From the NCBI GenBank assembly GCA_951213105.1, contig OX578133.1:139834813-139898812 (forward strand): a stretch of 64,000 nucleotides of DNA. Direction: 5' to 3'. The DNA comes from Amaurobius ferox (taxonomy: Eukaryota; Arthropoda; Arachnida; Araneae; Amaurobiidae). The position numbers were made by a program, and so were the translations under genes. The notes beneath the pieces are model-generated. The model made no database searches, was not told where the DNA came from, and was given only the letters and a program-made list of their open reading frames with translations. This document shows, piece after piece, positions 11,850 through 23,371 of this stretch (position 1 is its first letter; each line of letters begins with the position of its first letter).

Positions 11850-13020
11850 TGTAGTGACTGGAAATGTGATTGACAGCTATTTCAAATCTATGCAGATTGC
11901 ATGAGTCCGTGCAGCGTGTATATCTTTATTACATGCAGTGGAATTGTCATTATTGCATGTATCGTACGAGGATTGCATCATACATCCGCTAATAAAAAGC
12001 TATTTATTTTGTATATCAACTAAGAGAATTGCATAGGTTTGCGTAGAGTGCGTAACATTATTGCATAGATTGGGGCTATAGTTATTGTATATAAGTTGAG
12101 TGGATTGCATGCGAGCCGCATTATCTGTGTACCCACATAGGGGGCAGATGCGAGATCAATAACTACTCAATGAACTGTAACATTAGCTTCGACTTGCACA
12201 TGTACAATTGACAACTACATGAACTGCATAGTTAGCCGCGACTTGCATGCATAGCCATGTGCTATCGACAGCTATTTCATGTACCCATTAGCAGTAAATG
12301 AGTGTGTAGATTGTATGCACCTGCTAATACAAGGCGATTAATTTTGTAAGCAGCAGCTGTATCATTACCCATGTGACCGCATTGCAGTCAGAAATGCGAT
12401 TGACAGCTACTTAATGAATTGTACTGTTAGCCGTGACTTGTGCATGTAGGTAAGGTGTGCAATTAACAGCAACTTCATAAACTGCATCATTAGCCGTGAA
12501 TTTCACGCATAAAGAAAATGTGCGAGCGACATTACTCCATGAACTGCACCGCTAACCACGACTTACATGTGTAGCTGAGGTGTGCGATAGACAGCTACTT
12601 CATGAACTTTAACATTAGCCATGACTTGCGTGTGTAGTTGAAGTATGCAATTGACAGCTACTTCATGAACTGCACCGTCAGCTGTGAAGTGCGCATGTAA
12701 CGGAGATACGTGAGTGACATTATTCCATGAAATGCATTGCTAGCCATGACTTACGCGTGTAGCAGAAGTGTGCGATAGACGGCTGCTTCATGAACTGTAC
12801 TGTTAGTCATGACTTGCGCATGTAGCGAAGACGTATAATCGACAGCTACTTCATGAATTGCATCGTTAGAAATAACTTGTGCACATAGCTGAGGTACAAG
12901 ATCAACACTCCAGAACTGCATACTTAGCCATGATCTGTGCACATAATGGAGGTGTGCGATCGACAGTTACTTTATCTATGACGTGCGTCGCAGAGGGGCA
13001 TGATCGACAGCCATTGCAAG
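11850..13020. repeat. ~63-bp minisatellite with a three-unit higher-order period
   Basis: Degenerate units of about 62-63 bp carry the core AGCTACTTCATGAACTGCA, then TTAGCCGTGACTTGCGC, then GTAGC…GTGTGCGAT. Clear unit starts lie near 12404, 12467, 12529, 12593, 12656, 12718, 12781, 12844 and 12904. Every third unit (12529, 12718, and more weakly 12904) begins ATTACTCCATGAA or a variant, and follows a unit ending in GCGAGCGAC or GTGAGTGAC, giving a higher-order period of about 188 bp. Less regular units extend left to about 11850. It is GC-richer than its surroundings and lies in the last TEAD intron. The open frames here (12751-13123) are repeat artefacts. Confidence 0.85.
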
Positions 13021-13369
13021 AAAGGTATTGCAAATTGCAAGTTAGAAGATTTTTCAAAAAAAGACAGGGCTGGTCGAAGGTAGTAATTAAATGAGGGAAA
13101 TAAGTTATCCTATATTTCATCAAAGCTACAGCAACGAGCTAATCTAGACACAACTCTTTCCTTTCAATCATTCTGTTTTTATACTCAAAAACACATACAT
13201 GTTCCTGTGACTCAAAAGAACTCTTAGTCCAGAAAACTATATTTTTAAATATTGGTTTTAGAACAAAAATGCTTACAAAGTTCAAATCTTTGGTACTTTT
13301 CACCCCAAATGCATACTAAATATGGAATAATTTAACAAAATTTAAAGTTATAAAAATGAAAACTGTTTA

Positions 13370-14440
13370 AAAGTTTTATCTGTTGGAAGAGGGAATGTGT
13401 TTGTTTAACATTCTTCACATTTCTGCTCTTTCATTTTTTTATTGGGAGCGTGGCGATCGAATTGTGGAGCCTACCTTCTACGCCTTATTTTATTTTATCC
13501 ATTGCTTTTCTACATAAACTGCTGTGTGGCCCGAGCCCCTACGTAATGCATCCTTTTCAAGACTTATCCCTTAATATCATCAATGCCTAGAAAGTTTGCT
13601 AACTGCAGACAAAATTCTTCCTCTACACTTCTGTTTTGGCAGACTAAACATAAACAAAAAAAACATCTGGTGAAATGATTATAAAATATTCCGTAAATGA
13701 GGGGTGTAAGAGAATCCTAGTCCAACTAACTATATTCGTATATATTGGTTTGAGACCAAAAATTCTTCATGAGTTCTAATTTTCAAAACTTTTTGCCCCA
13801 AATTGATACCAAACAAAGAATAGTTGAGCAAAATATTAACTTTGTAAAGAAAGAGAAACTTCTTGATTTATCTAATAAATATGAGGAAGCACACTATTCA
13901 GCAATTGAACCTGTCCTTTTCTACTTTATTTCTTTGAGAGGGGAAGTTAAAGCCTTTAACCTCCCATCTCAAATAATGTTTTTTTTTTTTTAGTAAAAAG
14001 GCTTCTATGGTTTGTTTGCTTGCGTTGGAAGATTGCCATGGATATCCTATGGAGATTCCCGCATTCTAAAAACTCTGGTCTGTAAATGATCACGTGAGCC
14101 GCCATTCATCTTGTAATGGTATTTCACTAAAACAGCCCATGGGCAGAGCTAACTAAGTGATTTAGCTACCGAGAATCAGCGATTCTTTCGACGACACTTT
14201 AGTTGTCTTTGTAAAGGATGAATGCTATTTTGAATAATGTTTCAATTTCTGAAAAATTTTATAACATCAACTGCCGTACAAATGAAATGGACTCGGGCGC
14301 TAGTTGAGTAAATTTGATGCTGCAGCTTTATAATTACAAAATTTTAGGAAAAATAAAAAATTGTAGGTGTAATTTTAGGAATTTAAGAGAAGCTTCAAAT
14401 TAATAGGAATTTTAGGTAGAATGTGATCCCTGATTTTGTA
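13370..14440 (+). mobile_element. Dispersed repeat, copy 1 (paralogue of 53120-54330)
   Basis: Long collinear similarity to 53120-54330: both contain GTAAGAGAATCCTAGT, CAGACCAAAAATTCTTC-type text and CCCCAAATTGATACCAAACA, and end with an ATTTTAGG-rich segment. A piece at 11300-11460 also resembles 49880-50010. No protein domain is visible; it is an interspersed repeat of unknown class. Confidence 0.7.
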
Positions 14441-15267
14441 TAAAAAAATTCTTTGAGTATAAATTGTCATTTTCATGAAATATTACTATTCTCATTCTAA
14501 TTTTTGTTCACATTTTTGGGTGCAAATATTTATGCCGGGGGCCACACTCTTCCATGATTTGCCACTGAATGGGAGAAACATATGTAAATGATGTAATGTT
14601 GCATAATTACATACAAGTGTCACAATGCGTTGTGAGAACAAAAATATTCTTAGCATCCATAAGTAAAATTTAATTTCAGAAAAGTGAAGAAGTCTTAGTA
14701 ACCTTTTAAAAATGATATACATTTTAAAGTACACAGAATATAAATTATAATTTTAAAATTCAAAGGTGGTTTTTGAATGCTTTGCAAAATGCACACATCA
14801 CAAAGGAACCCTTCTAAAAATATATAGACTAATAAGCTTTTCACAGAACCATGCAATTAAGAAAAGATTCTTTGCAAATCAACCTATCTAAAAAATGGGA
14901 TCAATTTAGATACAAATTTTATAGATGCATTACAACTTTGTAAACGAATGTTAAAAAATGATATTTGTTTCATCTACTAATGTCAAGTATTTTTACAAAG
15001 TAAAAAGAAATTTATTAGAGTATTTTTTAATTAATCACATTTAGATACAGAATTTTTCACTTAAAATCTGTAAACCAATGCATGTTCAATTTCAGTTGGC
15101 TTAAAATTTATAAAACACTGATATTAAAGAAAATATTTTAAAGGAACAATAATTATATTTTTCTGCACTAATAACTTATGATAATGATATCTTAGATCTA
15201 GACAGTAAATACCATTTTCATTTCTATCTAGTAAAATGCCTAAAATCATTTTAAAAATATTGTTCAG

Positions 15268-15451
15268 ATATTTTAATATAGGTAGATAAAAATTTGAATT
15301 ATAAGGAACCATAAATTTCATTCATCAAATCAAGACATTTTGTAAAATCAATTAGTTCATATTTTAATGCAGGTAGATCAAAATTTGAATTATAAGGAAT
15401 CATGAATTTTATTCATTAAATCAAGATATTTTGTAAAATCAATTAGTTTAC
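15268..15451. repeat. Tandem duplication, ~92-bp unit
   Basis: Two adjacent copies start at about 15268 (ATATTTTAATATAGGTAGAT) and 15360 (ATATTTTAATGCAGGTAGAT) and differ at a few positions. Confidence 0.85.
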
Positions 15452-15459
15452 TGCATATA

Positions 15460-16740
15460 GGCGCGTTCAAATCAAGATTTCACAACATATTTAATTGAGT
15501 AAAATAATAATATATGTACTGTTATATATATACATTTAAAGTAAAGTTTTGTGCAATAAACTACTTTCAAAAGATGATCAAAGCCAAAAAAGAATCATAA
15601 GTAGTTAATCCTATTAAGACTATTTTCAACAGAATTTCAAATATAAGAAACCAAGCAGACAGAAAAAATTAGCTTTTCCACCCCAAAATTTATTCTTTCC
15701 AGGGGCAGAGTGATCAAATGACTAGAGTGCACAAAACCTTATAGTAGAATCTTTCTAGTGAAAATTAAAAAATAATTTCTTCTATCCAGCAGTAGTCCAG
15801 AGCATTATTTTAGTCTAGTTACATTGACATTTCACTCCAACGTAACATTCCTAAGTCCAGAATTAGGATTAGAAATTAAAGAGATGACCCCTGGAAAAAT
15901 AGATATAATTTAAATATGGTTCCTTTCATGAACACCTGCGTGGATGAGGACACGCACCCCCGTTTCCATCTTAGAGAATTAGAGAAGATGTTTTGAAATT
16001 TCACAGGGCACCGATGCTTTGGCACTAATGAAGCTGACTTCAGATGACCATCTTAGTTTCATATATACTTTAGAAGTGTGAGAAGAAACCTTCACAAACA
16101 TATCAATTTTGGAGTTTCCTCCAATATAAAGATTAGAGATAAACAAATGGAAGCGCCCTAGGGCATACCTGAAACCCTATCCAAACCAATGTAGGGACAG
16201 TCAAATAGAGACATTGCCAAAATAGGTGCTAAGTGAGAGAAAGAGAATTTTAAAACCTCTCTCGTCTCTCCAAACTCTCTCTCTCTCTCTAGTAAAAATG
16301 TGTTTTCTTTAGAATATAAATAGCTTTGAGATGACTGGGGGATTTTAGTTAAGAGAATTTAAATTTGAATAAATAATTATGTTTAAGAGAATAGTACTGT
16401 ATAATTGAGTTATAAACAAGTATATTAGTAAAGAGAATTAATAGGTGCATTGTTCTGAAATGCAGATGTGCTAAAAAATGTGTTTTGTGTAAACTGTTGT
16501 TCTCATTCCTAGAATACTTGAATCATTATTATTGTTAAAAAATCAATCACAGCCATAAAGAACAATTTTCAATTGTGGTAACTGGTTATTAGTGGGTTGC
16601 CCAGATGGGGTGTGTGATGTTGACCATACAACAAGCCCTGTTTACTGTTGACAAAATTCGTAAGTGCTCAGGATAACAGTGAAGCAACTTCTGCCCCATA
16701 ACAGGAAGAAAGATATAAGAAAGAAAATTTTCACCCCTTC
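15460..16740. other. TEAD intron, no gene seen
   Basis: No coding or RNA signal was recognised. It has a short (CT)n tract near 16275-16291. Confidence 0.5.
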
Positions 16741-16745
16741 ACTAT

Positions 16746-16805
16746 ACTCCGGCCGTCCAAACAGCTGCTCATGTCCTAGGACGAGTCAGATGGTCTGAGT
16801 TTTCA
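16746..16805 (+). mobile_element. Tail-only SINE insertion (60 bp) with 13-bp target duplication
   Basis: The insert contains GGCCGTCCAAACAGCTG and GAGTCAGATGGTCTGAGTTT, the SINE 3' tail. It is flanked by exact ACCCCTTCACTAT direct repeats at 16733-16745 and 16806-16818. Confidence 0.85.
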
Positions 16806-17044
16806 ACCCCTTCACTATCATTGTATCAGAGGTGGATGGAAATAATTAAAGAACTTTTACCTAAAAACCCTATTCTCTTTGCTTTATAGAAAATTTGTGC
16901 TTTTTTTGTCATTTCATTCTCTACCCCTTGCTGATAAGTAGCATAAACCATGGTCTAAGGGTGGTGAAGGAATGAACAAGTAAGTACTTTCATGCTTATA
17001 AGCTACACCATGTCATAGGGCAAAGAAATCTTTAAATTACTTAC

Positions 17045-17197
17045 ATGCAAAATTGTAAAATTTTCTAATACGCTATTTTTCATGTAGTTTTCCGGCAAAT
17101 GTTTGAGTTTGAGAATGAAATTTATCATGTATTCGCACATTGGTGACCTCAGGATCCTGAAAATAAACCTCCCATTTTCAAACCGGGCATATTCAGT
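17045..17197 (-). CDS. sd: TEAD exon: [11 protein letters not shown] … [10 protein letters not shown] … ENFTILH
   Basis: This 153-base exon runs from acceptor TTTTCCCTTTCAG to donor GTAAGTAATT. It encodes 51 residues, phase 0 at both ends: [35 protein letters not shown] and [16 protein letters not shown]. All are highly conserved positions of the YAP-binding surface. His replaces Leu/Gln before the junction. An open frame continues past the donor, but what follows is intronic. Confidence 0.97.
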
Positions 17198-17523
17198 CTG
17201 AAAGGGAAAAAAAATGTTTATGAGAATTGAATTCAAATTGAAATAAATATATACACAAAACATAAAATCATTAAAGATCTGTTGATAGCTACTGCAAAAA
17301 CTATGCTATTATAAAGCATAGCTGCCAACCTCCAAATATGAAAAACCGGGAGATTTTTGTGCAAAAATATTAAAAAACCGGGAGATTCTGATCAATTTTA
17401 GACGATACAGTCAGATTGCAAAAGTAGAAATTATTTTCACAATTAAACGAAATATAAGGAGGATCGCACACAAATGTTGTTTATTGCGATACTGCTGCAA
17501 AATAGCCTTTCATTTCATTAATA

Positions 17524-19265
17524 CAGTACAACCTCGAAAATCCGGACGTTTTCCAAATTTTCGGGGGTTTCTTTTTTTTTTTTCCCCCTGGACTGACGAA
17601 GTCGCGGATTTAAAACAACAGGGTAAGATTATTTATATGGAATTATATTTTATAAACAAATATCGTATTTTCCGGTCGACTTTCTGAACTCGGAAATTAA
17701 ACAAAAGCTTAGATGGACAGCCGTATATCGGCTCGTGGTTGGAGCGTGAATTACGTTCTTAGCATTAATCACTCCTCCCCCTTATTCAAGTTACAACTTC
17801 TGATAAATTATTTTGCATAAAATATACATGGTTATTTAAATACGGAATTCTTATCATCAAAATTTCCTTTTCTCATTATTGAAAAACACATTTTTCTGAA
17901 ACAATGTAATTTTAATTATTAAACACTTTAAAACATTATCATAACATTTTATCACAGATTGTTGTTAAATCTAAAAATCCCGAGAATTCCTATTAACGCT
18001 CGCGGAAATTTATTTTGTTCACTTCGTAGTACGAATTCCATTCTTCAATGTATTCTGTTTTGTCTTCAGAATCTCCTTCCTCCCCCTCCCGATATCTGAC
18101 AATTTTTTCGTTCTCGTTGAACATATCAGCTTGAAATCGACTGTATATTTTCCCTTTTTTGTTTAGAAAGCCATATTTACATACTATAAATAGCAAATAA
18201 ATAAACTAAATAATATCGTATTGCACAGAACCGAGCAGCAAGGTCATTAACACAGAGACCTCTCAAAGGGGTCAGCTGCGTTTACGATTAGGAACTAAGC
18301 AAATTCCTTTCTTCGCTTTCCCTGCCCCACCATGTCCTGGTGCTGCAGCAACCTAGTAATGACTCATCGTAATTTAAAAAAATCATTGAGAGGAGAGATA
18401 TTTTGTTTTTAATTTTTTCAGAATCATCAGCCTTTTTGAACATAACATTATATAGATGCTAGAAAATAAATAAAACTTTTAAGTTCTTATTTCTTTTTCA
18501 TTCGTTAATAGCGAAAATGGTTTAAACACATTTACACCTTTAAATATATCGTCAAAAGTGCTAATCCTCGATCTTTATTAAATTTCGGCACTTCATTAAA
18601 TCTTCCGGCTCTTCTGTTATATCGGCTTTGACGAGATTTAATGAAGTTCTGCACTGTAATGATGATGCGCCAATCGCAAATAAATTGAGTGATGGCGAAA
18701 TTTACGGTATGAAATTAAATTAAAAAAGATCAAAGTAGCGACGATAAATGAGGAGAAGAAAAAATACCCATTGATAATGTTATGCAAACAATCGATCATG
18801 TAATTAAAGGTCTTGAACAAAGAAGCTTTATAACCAAACAGAAATAATGTCCATCTACAGGATAAAGAAAACTGCTTTCCCATAAACCAAAATTAATGAA
18901 ATAACAAATGCTAATTCAAATATTTAAACAAAATGATAAAATGCAATTTTATCATTTCGTTTACACATTCTAAATTATTAATGTTGAAGACCCAGACCGT
19001 CCGACTCGTCCAAGGGACTAAGAGCAACTATTTGGCCGGTAAATTATTAATGTGTATATTTTTTTCTTAGAATTTTTTTTGCTCTATTTTTTAGATTAAA
19101 TAATATGTTTTAATTGATTAACTTAACTTTTGCCATTATTTTTACTAAAAATAGTGCTTTATAGTGTATTTAGTTAATATTAAATCTGAATTTTATTCAA
19201 ATTCTATAATCCAGAAAAATTGAAAATCCGGAATCGGCAAAGTCCGGATTTTCGAGGTTGTACTG
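17524..19265. mobile_element. pogo/Tigger-type DNA transposon nested in the tandem array (TA target site)
   Basis: Termini are TA then CAGTACAACCTCGAAAATCC on the left and the inverted GGATTTTCGAGGTTGTACTG then TA on the right. Removing the element and one TA restores CATTAATAATACG, exactly the sequence found in the neighbouring tandem units, so this is a clean filled/empty site pair. The interior has a minus-strand open frame at 17993-18196 (acidic, GEEGDSEDKTEYIEEW) that might be a transposase C-terminus, but no DDE motif is seen. A SINE tail is inserted at 18985-19039. Confidence 0.8.
18985..19039 (-). mobile_element. Tail-only SINE insertion (55 bp) with 14-bp target duplication
   Basis: On the minus strand it reads GACGAGTCGGACGGTCTGGG then TCTTCAA, the SINE tail. 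It is flanked by TAAATTATTAATGT at 18971-18984 and 19040-19053. It is nested inside the pogo-type element, giving three layers. Confidence 0.85.
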
Positions 19266-20334
19266 TAATACGTTTGAACAATATTTTTTCTATAAAAAAT
19301 ATGCAATAATTATAAATTAAATTTGATGATGCTGACAGATTGCAAAAGTGGAAATTATTTCCACAATTAAACGAAATATATAGAGGATCACGAACAATTG
19401 CCGTTTTTCGCGATACTGCTGCAAAATAACCTTTTATTTCATTAATAATACGTTTGAACAATAGTTTCTGTATAAAATACGAAATAATTATAAAACATTT
19501 GACTATACAGACAGATTGCAAAAGTGGAAATTATTGTCACAATTAAATGAAATATATGGAGGATCGCACACAAATGCCGTTTTTAGCAATACTGCTGCAA
19601 AATAGCCTTTCATTTCATTAATAATACGTTTGAATAATAGTTTTTCTGTATAAAATACGAAATAATTATAAAAAAATTTGACGATGCTGACAGATTGCAA
19701 AAGTGGAAAAATAGTTTCATAATAAAATGAAATATAAAGAGAATCACGCACAGACGTCGTTTTTAGCGATACTGCTGCAAAAAAGACTTTCATTTCATTA
19801 ATAATACATTTGAACATCAGTTTTGTATATAAAACAAAATAATTTAATAAAATTTTAGTCTTATAATTTTAGTCACTATCCATTCCTACATCGCTGTAGC
19901 AGAAAACTGCACCGGGGAAAACAACTGAAAGTCACGATTTGCATTCGCATGATGTCTGCCTACAAAGAGGGAAAATAAGGGCAGCTGAGTAAAAACTGGG
20001 AGATTGAGCAACTTACCCGGGAGACAATAGCGAAAAACAGGGAGTCTCCCGGTAAAACAAGGTGAGTTGGCAGCTATGATAAAAAAAATAAAGCCTTTTA
20101 GAAAAATAACTGGGCTGGTTACCATAGGCAGCTAGTACTAAATATGTTTAAAACAATTATATTATGTATGACAGACAGTGACAGTAATAAATAACATTTG
20201 CTGCTTTAGTGTAGTTAGTTTCATACTTTGGAGTTTAGCTTAAGGATTCTAATTTCAGTAAATGGAAACTATTTAAAAAAGCATTTTTTAAGGGAAAAAA
20301 AAGATATCAAATATAAACTTTCAATGTTACATAC

Positions 20335-20416
20335 TTCTACTTTCTCAACCACTAACTTGCCGAAGGAACAAACTTTTGTTGAGCATGTAATTGTCATATT
20401 TTCACTGCTTTCATAT
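20335..20416 (-). CDS. sd: TEAD exon: [20 protein letters not shown]
   Basis: An 82-base exon runs from acceptor TTAAATTTCAG to donor GTATGTAAC. After completing Glu, it encodes [20 protein letters not shown] and LVVEKVE, phase 0 at the end. [18 protein letters not shown] is one of the most conserved TEAD stretches. The conserved Cys in STKVCSFGK lies in the central lipid pocket; I recall this as the auto-palmitoylation site of vertebrate TEADs. Leu replaces Gln after FGK. The preceding intron is only 209 bp. Confidence 0.96.
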
Positions 20417-20625
20417 CTGAAATTTAATAAAAGTATAACATATTATTGAAAAATTCTTTGCTAAAATGCTCATTATCAAGAAAAGATTATTTGCTATAAG
20501 CTGACAAAATTAAGAGTATTATGTGTACAAAAATAGAAATTAAAAAATAAAATTCTCCTACAGAAAATATCAATTGCATATATTAGATTAGATACATATT
20601 TGCTATATGTTACAAGTTAACATAC

Positions 20626-20789
20626 TCGCTTGTAACTCCATAAAACGCGCCATCTTCATCTTCTATATTTGTGTTCAAGTCAGCCCAGAATTTGATAAGG
20701 AAAAAAGCATTTTCTGGACCCTTATCATACAGCTCCTTGAGGCCCTTATACTCTGGAAACTTGTCAAAGATTTCTCTTATGTCAACAGC
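20626..20789 (-). CDS. sd: TEAD exon: [11 protein letters not shown] … FWADLN … FYGVTS
   Basis: This exon has 164 bases, from acceptor ATTTTTATAG to donor GTATGTTAAC. It encodes 54 residues: [20 protein letters not shown], then [19 protein letters not shown], then [15 protein letters not shown], and ends with GA in phase 2. The VDIR…DKFPE…GLKELY and NAFFLxKFWADLN blocks are hallmark helices and strands of the YAP-binding domain. The preceding intron (20790-28692) is the most transposon-dense of the gene. Confidence 0.97.
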
Positions 20790-21557
20790 CTATAAAAATT
20801 AAAAATTATCAGTGAGGTGTTATTATATTATGATTAAAGATCATAAAAATGAAATGAGTAAATAAAAAATTATTATTTGTATTTTATTTAGAGTTTAAGT
20901 GCCCCATTTGTAGTGAGGGTCAACACTTTAGATTTTAAAATAAAGGATTGGTTTATCACCTCAAGATATTCTAATAAGGTTTCATAATTTAAGAAAATGA
21001 TAATTGCAGAACAATGTACATGGAATAAACACATTTATGCTAATTCAAAAGTTAATTTAAACTACTATATTTAAACTACTAGAAAAAAAAGATCAGGGAT
21101 AGCAGCCAAAATTTCCAAAAAATAATAAGGAAAATCAGAGGAAAATACCCCAAAAATAGGAGTGATAAACCTTTAAAAATATGAAAAGTAAAGAAATGAC
21201 AAACCCCTAAAAATAGGAAAAAAGAGCCACAAATCTTAAAAAATAGAAAAAATTAGAATAAAGAAAATTATGAAATCTCTGAACCCATCAAGAATTTAAA
21301 ACTGGGTCCTATATGGAGGGGGGGGGGACTGGGCCCTTATACTTCTAACCTGGGGGGGGGGGCAGCAAATGTTAACAACATTTGAGGAAAAACAAGATGG
21401 AAATAGTTGAAGTTCAAAAAATGGCGAATTTACCCCTACCACCACCTCCTAACTAATAAAACATAATTTAACCTTTTCTCTATGAGAATAGATAAGTCCT
21501 TACAAAATTTTTATTAACTTATTCTTACTTTTTTATTCATCATTTAATACATTATGA

Positions 21558-21590
21558 ATATATATATATATATATATAGGATTTAATAAT

Positions 21591-21682
<92 letters not shown>
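21558..21682. repeat. (TA)n followed by (GA)n microsatellite
   Basis: TA tracts at 21558-21578 and about 21598-21659 run straight into a GA tract at 21659-21682. The 72-codon minus-strand frame here, rich in IYIYIY, is a repeat artefact. Confidence 0.95.
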
Positions 21683-21735
21683 GGGGAGAATAAACTTCAA
21701 CATTACTATTTGAGAATCTGAAATATTAAAATAAA

Positions 21736-22314
21736 GTTCAGAAAGGCTCAAACCTCTTATGATAGGTAAATCTGCTAAACCCCGATGTTTTTCAGGAATG
21801 AAATCTGTTCCAATGACTTATTTTGCAAACAATAAGGCTTGGATGACTGCCGAAATTTTCACTAATTGGTTGAAGGAACTAGACAGAAAAATGTCCCGTG
21901 AAAATCGCGATATTGTTCTCTTCTTGGACAACTGTGCAGCGCATAATAGCGTGCCGAAATTAAAATCCGTGAAAGTTCATTTCATGCTACCAAACACAAC
22001 TTCTAAGTTACAGCCTTTGGACCAAGGTATTATTCAGAGTTTTAAAGTAAACTATTGCCACAAAATTAAGCTCATTTGGATCCGCCTGGCTCATTTAGAA
22101 AATGTGATAGATATTGAAGTATTCAGTACCTGTAATTAAACTGTCATAGATGACTATTTTGCAAGTAAAGAAATGTAAGATTAAATTTTAATAATGTATG
22201 TACGTACATAGTATTACATTAAATGTCTATCCAATCTTATTTGTTGTCAGCATTTTTTGGGGTAATACCCAATTCTCTGTCTGTAAGATAAAGTAAGTGA
22301 TTTTTTTAAAAGTG
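21736..22314 (+). mobile_element. Inverted partial copy of Tigger transposase (left arm of large hairpin)
   Basis: This 579-bp segment is the near-exact reverse complement of 22445-23038. It encodes on the plus strand the same C-terminal Tigger frame (21759-22139), including VLFLDNCAAHNS and PNTTSKLQPLDQGII. It lacks 15 bases present in the other arm near 22520 (AAAGCGAAGCTTGAAATGA region). No terminal repeat flanks its outer end, so it is not an independent insertion. Confidence 0.9.
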
Positions 22315-22325
22315 AATGTTAACTA

Positions 22326-23371
22326 TAGTCGAACCTCGATATGTCGAATTTGAAGGGGGTAGAAAAAAAATTCGAGATATCAAAAATTTGAAAAATTTTA
22401 AGGAATTTATAAAGAATATATACATACTAGTCTTATATTTTATACACTTTTAAAAAAATCACTTACTTTATCTTACAGACAGAGAATTGGGTATTACCCC
22501 AAAAAATGCTGACAACAAATAAAGCGAAGCTTGAAATGATTGGATAGACATTTAATGTAATACTATGTACGTACATACATTATTAAAATTTAATCTTACA
22601 TTTCTTTACTTGCAAAATAGTCATCTATGACAGTTTAATTACAGGTACTGAATACTTCAATATCTATCACATTTTCTAAATGAGCCAGGCGGATCCAAAT
22701 GAGCTTAATTTTGTGGCAATAGTTTACTTTAAAACTCTGAATAATACCTTGGTCCAAAGGCTGTAACTTAGAAGTTGTGTTTGGTAGCATGAAATGAACT
22801 TTCACGGATTTTAATTTCGGCACGCTATTATGCGCTGCACAGTTGTCCAAGAAGAGAACAATATCGCGATTTTCACGGGACATTTTTCTGTCTAGTTCCT
22901 TCAACCAATTAGTGAAAATTTCGGCAGTCATCCAAGCCTTATTGTTTGCAAAATAAGTCATTGGAACAGATTTCATTCCTGAAAAACATCGGGGTTTAGC
23001 AGATTTACCTATCATAAGAGGTTTGAGCCTTTCTGAACCATCCATATTAGTGCAAAATAGCACAGTTAATCTTTTTTTGCTTCTTTTCCCACTATGACAT
23101 GCTTCACCTTTAATGGCCTTAGTTTTATCAGGCGTACACTTAAAACATAGTCCTGTTTCATAATGAAAAGATGAAAATGGTAAGATGAAAAAATTCGAGA
23201 TATCGAGAGTTTGATTAAAAAAATTTCGAGTTAAAGAGTTTGTTTTACATTAGTTTTATACCGTGTGTGAAGGGACATTAGTTTTATACCGTGTGTGAAG
23301 GGAGATGAAAATATTTCGAGATATCGAAAATTTTGAGATACCGAGGTTCGACATATCGAGGTTCACCTGTA
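22326..23371 (-). pseudogene. Tigger/pogo-like transposon relic
   Basis: Terminal motifs are inverted: GTCGAACCTCGATATGTCGA near 22327 and ACCGAGGTTCGACATATCGA near 23340, with further GAGATATCGA motifs inside. The minus strand encodes the C-terminal part of a pogo/Tigger DDE transposase: ETGLCFKCTPDKTKAIKGEA near 23150, then an open frame 23063-22635 with MDGSERLKPLMIGKSAKPRC, KAWMTAEIFTNWLKELDRKM, the second catalytic Asp in FLDNCAAHN and the third in QPLDQG. The N-terminal DNA-binding half and the first catalytic Asp (usual DETGL, here YETGL) are missing. It is internally deleted and inactive. Confidence 0.88.
22445..23038 (-). repeat. Right arm of ~580-bp inverted duplication
   Basis: Reverse-complement partner of 21736-22314, separated by 130 bp that includes one Tigger terminal repeat. 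Arms are almost identical apart from the 15-base length difference, which implies recent origin or gene conversion. A minus-strand TEAD pre-mRNA would contain both arms. Confidence 0.92.

Larger units (their letters stand above)
17317..20078. mobile_element. TIR element with internal ~178-bp tandem repeats
   Basis: The left end CATAGCTGCCAACCTCC and the right end GAGTTGGCAGCTATG are inverted, and CCGGGAG motifs follow inside both ends. The interior is a tandem array of units of about 176-180 bp, each containing CAGATTGCAAAAGTGGAAAT and CTGCTGCAAAATAGCCTTTC; unit anchors lie at 17412, 19336, 19512 and 19691. The array is split by a pogo-type element at 17524-19265. Open frames of about 105 codons on the minus strand (19204-19817) are repeat translation, not genes. 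Confidence 0.75.

Noticed and set aside
12751..13123. Overlapping 63-73 codon ORFs on both strands
   Set aside because: They fall in the ~63-bp minisatellite. Because 63 is a multiple of three, frames stay open by repetition.
19204..19817. Two ~105-codon minus-strand ORFs with AAVSRKTA-type repeats
   Set aside because: They translate the ~178-bp tandem units; no conserved domain and the repeated residues track the DNA repeat.
20228..20449. 73-codon plus-strand ORF
   Set aside because: Antisense shadow of the TEAD exon at 20335-20416. The plus ORF at 20607-20795 is likewise a shadow of exon 20626-20789.
21533..21751. 72-codon minus-strand ORF rich in IYIYIY
   Set aside because: It is translation of a (TA)n/(GA)n microsatellite. 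The same applies to frames at 40222-40410 and 41850-42104.
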